Assembly (NCBI GenBank): GCA_934047225.1
Contig: OW203989.1
Coordinates: forward strand, 12,003,977-12,067,976
Reading direction: 5' to 3'
Length of the DNA stretch: 64,000 bases
Origin: Ypsolopha sequella
Taxonomy: Eukaryota; Arthropoda; Insecta; Lepidoptera; Ypsolophidae
The stretch's first letter is position 1. Each line of letters opens with the position of its first letter. Under the pieces are notes generated by a model that ran no database searches, was not told the DNA's origin, and saw only the letters and a program-made list of their open reading frames with translations. Shown piece after piece: positions 39,153-50,500 of the stretch. The translations under genes were made by a program, and so were the position numbers.

Positions 39153-41689
39153 TATAATTCGTCTTTGTAAAGTAAAAAATAAAAAACAGAATAAAATAAA
39201 TTTACTAAAACTAAAACAAAACAATAGTTTTTATTTACTGAATATAAAGAGCCAGAATTTAGGGGTTGTTCCTGTTTAACACAGCAAGCAGAATAATGCA
39301 AATTAATGATGAGTAATACCCTCCCAAACCTTTGAAAAATTTTGCAGTGCGGTCGTAAATATCATTGAAAAATATAATTAAATAACTTTTGTTTCTATTA
39401 CAATAAAGTGAAAAGTATACTAAACTTTAATTTTCAACAATGTTGAACGTCGATAAAAAATATATACTATCACCGTCGCCAACCCCGATTAAGTCACTGT
39501 CAATACATTATTTAAATGAATTCCATTAAAATCTTACGATGTCTGCTTATAATAAATATGGTGAATTAGTTTTTATTTCCACACAGTGCAGGGTTGTCAA
39601 CTCTTAAAAAAAATTTCCCCTAACCATAACCAAAATACCCCTAAAATGCCCAAAGTGAATTGTTAAAACACCCCAAAATAAAAAACTATCTTAAGCTTTA
39701 AATAAATCTTTATTTACACAACATCCAGTGGGTCGAAAAAAAATCGGTTAAATCTGAAGCACTTTTAAAGTGATACAATTGACTGTTAAATAAATTAAAT
39801 TTTTTTTTCAATGGCATAAAATGTATGCAAGATCTACCATTCTTTTGCAGAGAAAATCGGATCATCGATCTATCGACCAATCGGACCCCCCTAAATTTAC
39901 CACTAAAAATATTAGGCCCCTAAAAATCCCTTTCCACATCTTTCCCTCCTAAATTTAGGGGGAAAACCTCTAAGTTTGGACCCTTGACGCAGTGTACAGA
40001 TTTCATAGGCAAGATATTTATTGAATTGATGCTTACAATCGGTTTTAATGGGCATTTGTTGTCTGCGTCAACGAAGAATGCCGATGGAACTTATTTTTGT
40101 GGTACTACTGTATATATCAGTGGAAAGATTTGACGTTGAACAAGAAAATAAATATTTTTATTGTTGTAAAATGGAAAAATGTTCTTAGAGGATGGGCCAT
40201 CGCGCTCAGCTGCCATATAAATGCTTTAGGTGTTTGTGTCGTCCTGATGGCTTTGATCTCAATGAAATTTTGCACACATCTTTATATATGTTTCCCTTCC
40301 CCCCGCACCGCACTCCGACCCATCTCTCATCAAGAGGAGCAAGAAGACGAGATATTCAAAAGGTGCCGAATTTGTGAAGTGGTTTTGGTAAAAAACTGTT
40401 TTCCATGAAATGGTAACTGTTTAATAGAAAAGTGTATAAACTTAGGTATTGTTAATAAAGAACTTGGAATAAATATTCAATTTCATGGGTATCTCGTACA
40501 ACAGATGAGTGTAAGACTAAATGTTTATTAGACAAATTTTATCCTGAACAATAATCCTACTGATTCGTATAATAAAATAGCGAGGGTTTATTTTTTTAAT
40601 TTTAAGTTGGTTCAGTTACCGGGTGAGACAAGCAAATTTTAGAAGATATTTGAATGCAGTTTTGTTTCTTAAAAAAAATAAAAGAATGTTTCCTTTCTGT
40701 AAAATGAGCTAACTAAAGGATTTAAGGTAGTTCCCCTCCAGGGCCCTTAAATTTTTTCCACTCTGTATAATAATGATATTCCCAATATTCACAATAATAA
40801 TGAAGCTACAATTTGGCACGCAAAACAACAAATAATCTTATTTTGAAAAGTTGGTAAAATTGGTATGAAGCGTATTTTATGCAGTATAATTAAAGAGTTG
40901 TATTTAAAAAAACATGTTTATAATGTGTGTTAACAGGTGTCATTTTTATTTTTTTATTTGTCAATAATAAATAACATGGGTATTTTTTTCATTTGACTCG
41001 TGCATATTTGTTTTATTATTTTTCATGCTTCATAACATCGTAGCTTCATAAATAAAAAAAATATTAAAGCAAATTTATAACAAAGGTCGTTCATTTCACG
41101 AAGGCACTTGTTCTAACAGGGATTATGATCCGTACTTATACAGACCACAGCGAAAGGTTGACCTAGGTCGGACATCACTAGAATAGTGTATTTACAAACA
41201 ACTCTATTCTTGCCGTCATGATGAATAGAACGCATACCGTGACCGGAGATACCTTTAACTGATTGTGAAACAGGTGTAATTTTATCAGCAGACTGTCAGT
41301 CAATCTGAGGCAGCATGGTACGAGAGTTGTCCACTGCCGACTTTGTGCTTTGTTTATAATTTTGACAGCTGTCATTTAGCGCGGGAAAATTAAGAAGTGA
41401 AACTTTTTGAGTGCAGTGAATCCACTCTATGTATATTTTGATGGATTTATTGATGGTATAAGTTTATTTAGTGTTTACTGATGGTTTTTATCTCAGAGTT
41501 CAAAGGCGGATGCGCAGAGTCTGAATACGGCCTTGTTTTTTTACGACTATAAAAACAATTTCGAAACTATTTGATACAACAACGAGAGGCGTACAAAAAG
41601 TAAGTTGAAGGTTAAAGATATTTGCTCGGTACTAGCAATAAAAACAATAGCTAAAGATTTCTTATTTACATAGAAAGAGAATAATTTTC

Positions 41690-41940
41690 AACTTATAATC
41701 TCACAGCTCAGTCTGCAGGACTATAGGAATGAACTCTCAGTCCTAAGACATGGATTCAAATCACCAATTAGTTCTTAACCGACTTCAAAAAAGGAGGAGG
41801 TCCTCAATTTGGCTGTATTTTTTTTTCGGAATTTATGTGCATAGAATACGTACCACTGTTAAACAGCGAAGGAAAAAATTAAAGGTGAGAAAAATACATC
41901 GCTTAAAAATCGTGTACTTGCGCCCGGAACACATCTGACC
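41690..41940 (+). mobile_element. Degenerate SINE copy
   Basis: CAGCTCAGTCTGCAGGAC and GGATTCAAATCACC are decayed A and B boxes; GAATTTATGTGCATAGAATA and CAGCGAAGGAAAAAATTAAA match the SINE body. A CGACTTCAAAAAAGGAGGAG insertion splits it. Confidence 0.55.
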
Positions 41941-42439
41941 CTCACGGGAATACATGTTGTGTTCAACAAAACCTCCATACAAAAAAATTGTGACGTCATT
42001 AAAACCAAACAGCGCAATTTGAAATTAAACACCCGGTAGGTACTACAACATTATGTAGCATATACTAAAGATGCCGCTTCCCATCACAAAAAATCCCACG
42101 GAAGGTAAATATAGCGCCTCAACTAACTTATTTGGAATTAATCATTTTGTTTACACGTGCCATGACATAACGCTTCGTGTAGAAATTAACTTTAAGTTAT
42201 TATGTCTAATAATAGGTACCTACTGTGTGTTATCTAGTTAGTAAAAAAGTACCTAGCAACGTACCTATTTTATACCGTAATAAACAGCTTATCGAATTTC
42301 ATTTTACTGCACCTTTTTCATGGCACTGAAAAGAAAACACTATACAAGTGAGTTTCGTATTGAATTTTATATAAGTAGGTAAGTAGGATCACTCATTAAT
42401 TTACCTATTTGCTATACGTAGATAAAACTAAATTACCCA

Positions 42440-42560
42440 AAAGGTAAAAAAGAACCATTATTGTGAGACTCCATTTGTCCGTCTGTCCGAATGTATGTCA
42501 CAGACTCATAACTTCAAACTGGAGACTTGAAAGAGCATAAAATGAGGAAAATAAAATTTG
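42440..42560 (+). repeat. Family K fragment
   Basis: GAACCATTATTGTGAGACTC with TTTGTCCGTCTGTCCGAATG and CAGACTCATAACTTC matches the start of 46058-46868. Confidence 0.6.
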
Positions 42561-42884
42561 GAAGGGAAAAAAATACTCAAAAAGATCTTTTTTTTTTGTC
42601 ATACTTAAACAGCAATTTGAAAATTTTATTGAAGGTTTAAGAAGCTGATTGTAATAATAATAATTTTAATATGTACTTGCATACATTTCGAGTAACCTTC
42701 GAAAAACTACGAAAAAATATATCACTGGGAAAGTTTTTTGGAAAAAATATACAAAGTATGCTTTCAAAATAACAATGTAGATGAGCCTATACAGCTGTAA
42801 AATACGTCAATGTATTTGTATATTTATTAAAAAGAGTACGGAATCGTCGGTACGTGAATTCCATTAGCACTTGACTGTTGCTGT

Positions 42885-43217
42885 TGATTTTTGTCACTGT
42901 CACTCCAAGCGAAAAATCGCGCAGTGCGAGAGAAATAAAATAGCTAGCAAAATTTCAAATATCAAACACACCTAATAACATATGTTTGAGTTCTGTTTAT
43001 GGTTGCTATTCGTCAAACGAGGAGAGAAAGTGTGTTTGAAGACCTCATTTCAACAATTATTTCTATGGAGGAAAATGTATCTAAATATGTTTTCCAATTT
43101 CGAAACCCTAGATTATATAGTCAAAATGCATATACCAGAAATTTATTAAAATTTTCCTTGTATTTCATGAAATACACAGAAAAGAAACACCCGTATTTTT
43201 TTCGCATATCGCCTTAA
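42885..43217 (+). repeat. Dispersed repeat family D, copy 2
   Basis: The longer form of the family: GTCACTGTCACTCCAAGCGA with AAAATCGCGCAGTGCGAGAG, AAATTTCAAATATCAAACAC, then the same unit as 27521-27724. It is intact where the copy at 52677-53203 is interrupted. Confidence 0.75.
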
Positions 43218-43644
43218 AATTTATTTTCAAGTTATTTGTAATCAAAGCTTGCATAAACCGTAACGAATGGGAAACAATTGAAAGGTATCTGTCGTCGACA
43301 CCTCGTAGTATTGGGCATATCATGATCTGCCTAGGCATATCGTATTTCTGTTAAAATTATAATTTATTTTCATGTAAACCTAACACGCTCTTTGCTCCAC
43401 TCGTCGTTGCACCTATTTTTCTTTATTCTTTATTGTACACACAGAAACATTAAATATAATTATTTATAGTAAAAAAAACATGTACAGAGGCGAGCTTATC
43501 TCTGAACAAAGATTTCTTCTAGCAAACCCTAGTGGGAGAGAGGACAATATAATAATAAAAATAAGTAATCATACATACGTGTACTACAAATAGAGTCACA
43601 AAATAATCGAATATTATAACAAAATATTAACATATAAGTAAAAT

Positions 43645-43668
43645 GTATATATATATATATATATATAA
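43645..43668. repeat. TA microsatellite
   Basis: An uninterrupted TATATATATATATATATATA tract. Confidence 0.85.
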
Positions 43669-43773
43669 ATTTCAATATACATGTAACACATTTCAATTAT
43701 AACACATTAGATATAGATAAAAACGAATATAAATAAATACCTATACAACTTACCCATTTTTAAGACAACGAGA

Positions 43774-43994
43774 CTAACCCCCGGTTTCTGAAAGGCCAAT
43801 CAATGTTAACAGTAGATTAAAAAATAATTATCTGCGGATTAAGCCAGGAAAAGTGGGAATTTTACATTGAAGTTAATTATTGATTCATCACTATTCAGAC
43901 TTCATAATATGCTTTATTTTCACCGTTATTTGCGGTTAAAGTTTTTTTAATCTACTGTTAACTTTGATTGGCCTTTCAGAAACCGGGGGTTAGT
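43774..43994. mobile_element. MITE with TAACCCCCGGTTTCTGA ends
   Basis: TAACCCCCGGTTTCTGAAAG with GCCAATCAATGTTAACAGTA at the left is mirrored by TACTGTTAACTTTGATTGGC-side and CTTTCAGAAACCGGGGGTTA at the right. Arms are about 50 bp. Confidence 0.85.
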
Positions 43995-44332
43995 GCTCTT
44001 TTAACTTTAACTTTTTGACTTTTGGTAAAAGATTTTCGATTTCATACTTTACGATCTGCTCGACTTCACCTTTTTTTTCTACAACAAAAAGTGTGTAAAA
44101 GTGACTACCTCTCAGTAACTGAAATAAAAATACCTCTGTGCTACTTATTTAACAAAACTGCAACGTTACATTACTCACTATAAAGATTTACAAAACGTAT
44201 TTCTTATCACGTATTTTATATAAAAGTATTTTTAAATTTCCATAGAGACATTCATTTAATTAAAACATAACACAGTAATATCTAAAAACTAGTACAAGAT
44301 TGGTAATAAAAAAATAATCCCGTTCATTTCAG

Positions 44333-44511
44333 GAATGCTAACCCGAGTGGATCCCTGCCGGGTTGCGCGCGCGGTGTTCCCGATACTGCGGTGGTGCCGG
44401 AGCTATGATGTCGGCGCAGGCGCAGGCGACATGATCGCAGGGCTCACCGTCGCTCTCACTCTGATACCACAGTCCATAGCCTACGCCTCACTCGCTGGGT
44501 TACCACCACAG
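44333..44511 (+). CDS. SLC26A11: SLC26A11 exon 1 (first coding)
   Basis: The acceptor is TTCATTTCAG|GA with ATG at 44335; the donor is CCACAG|GTGATT, phase 0. It encodes [20 protein letters not shown] then [20 protein letters not shown] and [10 protein letters not shown], the SLC26 first helix signature. An acceptor two bases before the ATG implies an upstream 5' UTR exon. Confidence 0.9.
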
Positions 44512-47500
44512 GTGATTTACGTGACGTATGTTTTCTGCTTTGCTTAAATATGTTTAGGTTTCCGTACCTCAAAATGAAAAAACGGAACGCTTACACTTTG
44601 TTGTTTGTCTGTTTTTCTGTCTGTCTGTCAAGACCCTTTTACTCGGGCACCGTATGAGATATCAAGTTGAAATTGATACTTCCTACAGAAGTCTACTGCC
44701 CCATTGCTGTAAAAAAATCAGGCTTCTCACTCGATGCGAAAAAAGGTTATTGCACTTTACATAATCAATTTCGTACAAATTTGTTCACCATGAGAATCTA
44801 TAGGGTACTTCCAGTTGACTTAGAAACTTGCAATTTCGTTAACAGGTAGGCACACACAAAGGAAAAAAATCTGAAAATTACAAATTTTTAATTATTTAGG
44901 ATGTAATAAATGACCAACTTAATTAGACCCTTTAGATACACAGAGTTAAATATATCGTAAATGTCAAGTTAAGTTGGTTCTTACAACTGCAAGTGGAATT
45001 ATTTACCATAATGTGTTTAGGGTTTCCTACCCGTATTGTGTGGTGCTACGGAACCCTTTTTACGCGAGTCTGACTCGCATGTGGCCGGTTTTTTATCAAT
45101 ATTGGACCATAACCGCGCCTTATGGAAAGTGTTGATAAGATCTAAGATGAAGAGCGCTCGCCCAAAAAGTGGGAGAGGCAAAGCGTTAATCACGATGATT
45201 GGTTCTACGCAACTGCACGTAACCATCCCTCTCCCGGATTCAGATAACAAAGACAATTTTATTTCAGTTTTCTGAAATATCTTATATAGGCATTAAGGGG
45301 CTGCACAATGCTAAAATTCAGTCCTGCTCTAACGCGTTTGTTTTTTGACTCTCTATCCTGCTCTAATCAGATGCCGCGCACTCAAAACTTCAGTTATTTA
45401 GATGATATTTAGATAGATGTTTTTTTCTAGTTAGTAGCTGCGTGTGTTGGTTTCGTTTCAATCGGTTTTGAAACATGGAAACTGAATCGTTTTTTTCGTG
45501 AAATTCATGCTTTTTTAAATTAATGTAATTAATTTAAGAAAGAAAAAAATTTATTTATAAAGTGTAATTAATAATTGTCTTGAGTCAAAAAACATGCCAT
45601 ATTTTTTTAAAATTTTTACTATCTACATTGACGGAACTGAATCCAATACAAAATAGATGTTTAGCATTGTGGAGCCCCTTAAGAACCTGATGCAAAGGGC
45701 GAAAAGAATAAGAATTATGTCGGATCTCACATGAACGCTCACTCGCCCTTGACCGTATTAATTTTCCTTATTCTTTGGAATGGCTCTACAGACTGTAGAG
45801 TACGCGTCACCACTGAAGTCCGATGGATTAAGGCATTTTGGTTCATATTCCAAAGGTAATAAAGACTTTGCCGCAGGACTTCAGTGGTGGCGTCGACTCT
45901 AGTTAGAGTAGCGTTTACCTCAGTAAATTGATTTTGACATTGACTGTAGCATTATGTTACGGTGAATGACAGAAAGTACAGGAAATGTAAGTTCAATTTA
46001 TTTATGATTGTGTCTTCCGTCACTAAGAGCAAATTTTTCCATTGTTGTACGAAGCTTTTTAGGGTTCCGTAGTACCTAAAGGGTACAAAAGGAACCTTAT
46101 GGTGAGACTCCGTTGTCCGTCCGTTCGTCCGTCCGTCCGTCCGTCCGTATGTCACGGCCTCATAACTCTAGCATCGTTAAATAGCATTAATTTGCCCACA
46201 TATAAAGGTGTAAAAAAATATAAAAATTTGAAATTGTTCCAAATATTTCCAAAACAAAGTGAGAAAAAAAAATATTAGCCTAAAAATACAACATGGGTAA
46301 CAAATTGTAGATATTAAAGGGTTGATTGTAAAAATATATACTTTTATTATATTTTCTGGCACTAGTTTCGAGAAATCTTTAAAAAACCCCAAAAATGTGT
46401 ATGTCCTCCCCCTTATCTCCAAAACTAGTTGACCTAAAAATATGAAATAAAAAGACAATTATAGATCATAACTGGCCAATTACAGAAAAACTATAGCGAT
46501 TAAAAAACATTTAGCAAAAATGAGAAATATAAAAAAAGAAGCAAAAAATTTTTTATAAAATACAATATGGGTATCAAATTGTAGGTATTAAAAAGCTGAT
46601 TGTAAAAATATATACTTTTACTACATTTACTGGCACTGGTTTCGAGAAATCTTTAAAAAAAAAACAAAATTATGTATGTCCTCCCCCTTATCTCCAAAAC
46701 TAGTGGACCAAAAAATATGAAAAAAACAATGGTAATATGTGTTTACGTAAAAATTACAGAAAAATTAAGCGGTTGAGAAATTCACGAAAAAAAAATTACA
46801 AAATTAAATTTATCACCCACAATACGGAACCCTAGGTACGAGTCTGACTCGCACTTGGCCGGTTTTTTTATTATAAAATATTACTTGTATATTACTTACA
46901 GACAAAATTTCTTAGTTATTTAATTTAATGTTTATGATTTAGTTCATCGAAATTCATCGCTTTAGATACTCTAAATAATTATTATTAATAGTGCATTACA
47001 AACTATAAAAATTCAATTAAAAACAAATGTCAGGTAAGACAAATATTTTGGAAGATTTCCTCAGGCCAGGATTTGAAGCGTCATCGCACCCAAACCCCCA
47101 TACAAACGCTGTCACCACATTGTGGGTTGTCTATGGAATGTCATTATTATAATATTTTAGGCTAAGTCCATTAACATTATCTAGAGCTATGTTTAAGTCG
47201 AACTAAAAATCTCGAATTTTGAGTAATATCGATTTATTTATTAGGAGCACCAATGTTACATACACAAAAAAGTATAATAGGGTTAGCATCCGTGTGTTGT
47301 AACGTTACAGGTGCACACGTTTTAACAATAAACTCCTAAAATACGTAAATTTAACGTTTTTTTTTACCAAACGTGTAGCCAATTGTGCTTTTATTCTTTT
47401 AGATAAAATCAAAAAATTAATACAAGTCAAAAATCAAAAATGTTATTTAGATTATGTTTATTTTGCGAAATCCATCGCTATGAATACTTTAAATACAATG

Positions 47501-50500
47501 TGTTGTGCAATACAAACTAGAAAAGATCAATCAGAAACAAACCCAAAGACAAGAATATGAAAAAATTTCCCGGGCCAGGATTCGAACCTGTGACCTCTAT
47601 CTTGTTATCAAGACAAGCGCGTTACCAACTGCGCCACCAAGGTTCCTACCCAGACCGGTGAATTCTTCCATCATACTTGTCCACTGTTATTTTTTTTATG
47701 GCATCCTGGCCCGGGGAATTTTTTCATATTCTTGTCTTTGGGTTTGTTTCTGATTGATCTTTTCTAGTTTGTAATGCACTCTAATAATATTTCATGTTAT
47801 TTAGATTAATAATAACCAAAAATAATGTTGGAAAACGGTCACAGTCTTGCCAAAATCTGGTTACTCCGGAAACAAGTTTTCAATTTTTCGCCCGCGACGA
47901 AATCGGTACGATTGTATTGTCCTCGCAAGTTTCATGGAGCGTGGACCTTTTATCGAAATGAAACAGCATGAAATTTGGCTACGCCCATAACTAAGTTGGT
48001 CGACCATCCTTAAGGGGCTGCACAATGCTAAAATTCAGTCCTGCTCTAACGCTTTTGTTTTTTGACCGTCTAACCTCCTCTAATCAGATGCCGCGCACGC
48101 AAAACTTTAGTTATTTGAAATCACGGCTACATTAGGACATTTATTATAATTTCTTTATGTAATACAAATGTTATTTTCTAGTTAGTATTTGCGTGGGTTG
48201 GTTTCGTTTCAATCGGTTTTGAAATATGAAAACTGAAACGCTTTTTTGGTGAAATTCATGCTTTTTTAAAAGTAATATAATTAAAAGATGATGTTAATGT
48301 GTATGTTAATTTATAAGGTGTAATTAATAATTGTATTGAGTCTATAAACACGCCATATTTTTTTCAAATTTTTACCGTCTATATTGACGGAACTGAATCC
48401 AAAGCAAAACTGATGTTTAGCATTGTGGAGCCCCTTAACTGTCTGAATGGTATTATTGTGGTATTATAGCGACGACAGCGCCATCACGTAATGCCCTTGT
48501 GAACGTTCAGAATTTGCATTACTAGCTGATGTATCAAGTAGTTACAAAATTCGGAGTACGTATGGTGGAAAAATTCAACGGTCTATGATGGGTACCTCGT
48601 GGCGCAGTCAGTAGCGCACTTGACGTGTAAGCAAAAAGGCACAGGTTCAAATCCTGGCCCCAAGAATATTTTCAAAATATTTGTCTTACTTGAAATTTGT
48701 TTCTTATTGATCTTTTCTAGCTTGTAATGCACTCTAAATAATGTTTAAGGCTTAATTTGTTAAGTTCTCATCATTGCTAACTAAAACCATAATTAAACAA
48801 TAGATAGCAGGCAAGATCGTAGTTCGAATCCATTATACGGATTAAGAGGCAGGTAGCCAATAATGACCTTGAGTCGACCTGTATCGGTACAAATATCGAC
48901 ACAAACTATATGAAAATAACGTTCATATCAGCACGCACTGCATTACGACGTCGCTGGATCTCTTTTCAAATTAACGCGATGGACAAAAAATATTCCATTA
49001 ATAAATTATTCCAAACAATATTTTCCTTGTATTTTAGTGCAAGAACCATACAAATACCATTAGTGGTTTCAAAGAAATAACCAATTTTACTTAAATTGTA
49101 TCTAATAACAGCTTGACTTTGAACAATAATTTCATGCTGTTTCTTATATGCGAGAATAATTTTCTTAAATGAAGTTAATATATAATATTTTATATAGTTT
49201 AACTAACAATACATATTTTTTCATAATTTTACACATACAATACGAATCCTGGCCCGGGGAATTTTTTCAAATTCTTGTCTTTGGATTGGTTTCTGATTGA
49301 TATTTTCTAGTTTGTAATGCACTCTAAAACTATTTAGAGTATTCATTCATAGCGATGGATTTTGCAAAATAAGCAAAATCCTATGTATATGTATTTATTA
49401 TTATATATAATAGCCACGACAGCAATTCATTTTATAACTGTAATTGTGGTCCTTTAGCACGCCTAAAACTGAGTTTATTTGTATCTTCCAGTACGGTCTA
49501 TACGCATCCTTCGCAGGCGGCTTCGTGTACGGCGTCCTCGGCACATGTCCGCAGATTAACATTGGTCCTACAGCGCTGCTGTCGCTGCTCACCTTCACCT
49601 ACACGAACGGCATGAACACTGACTTCGCTGTACTGCTGTGCTTCATGGCTGGATTGGTGCAGCTAATAGCTGGTGTAGTTCAGCTGGGTGAGTGTATGGC
49701 GTCCTAGGAACATGTCCGCAGATTAACATCGGTCCTACAGCGCTGCTGTCACTGCTCACCTTCACCTACACGAACGGCATGAACACTGACTTCGCTGTAC
49801 TGCTGTGCTTCATGGCTGGATTGGTGCAGCTAATAGCTGGTGTAGTTCAGCTGGGTGAGTGTATGGCGTCCTAGGAACATGTCCGCAGATTAACATCGGT
49901 CCTACAGCGCTGCTGTCGCTGCTCACCTTCACCTAGACGAACGGCATGAACGCTGACTTCGCTGTACCGCTGTGCTTCATAGCTGGAATGGTGCAGCTAA
50001 TAGCTGGTTTAGCTCAACTGGGTGAGTGTATGGTGTCCTGGGCACATGTCGACAGATCAACATCGGTCCTACACGAACGACATGAGTGCTGACTTCGCTG
50101 TACTGCTGTGCTTCATGGCTGGAGTGGCTTTCAGTGGGATAATGGCTATACTTAGATTAATTAGCTTTACCTTCAAAGATTTTATTGGTAATAGATATTC
50201 TAACTGTAAAATATGACGGACGAAATACGAGGATGGCGAGGTGGGAAATAAAATGATGTGTTTGTATATTTTTAGAGCTCCGTACTTCAAAATGGAAAAA
50301 AAAGGAAAGCTTATGGGATCACGTTGTTGTCCGTCTGTAAAGAACCTTTGTCTAGGGCTTTGTGAGAGATATCAAGTTGAAACTGATACCTATTACAGAA
50401 GAATGGCCTCCTAATGCTGTTAAAAAAAATCACGAAAAAAAGTTATTGCCTTTTAAGTAATCTGTTTAGTACACCATGAAAACCAATTAGGGCACTTCAG

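Larger units (their letters stand above)
23623..44332. other. Intergenic region, no host gene recognised
   Basis: I looked on both strands for conserved exons with splice boundaries and found only transposon-derived coding remnants, listed separately. Stretches not listed (about 23900-25370, 28300-29670, 33470-33900, 39160-41690, 43220-43640) are AT-rich, with no open frame that looks conserved. 39590-39985 has low-complexity CCCCTAAA words; 24500-24610 and 43380-43420 share a CGACGGGCGAAGCGAG / CTCGTCGTTGCACC-type repeat also seen at 55620-55700. Confidence 0.6.

Noticed and set aside
48594..48665. Functional tRNA gene
   Set aside because: The A and B boxes are good, but the ends do not pair and it is followed by a shared SINE 3' region.
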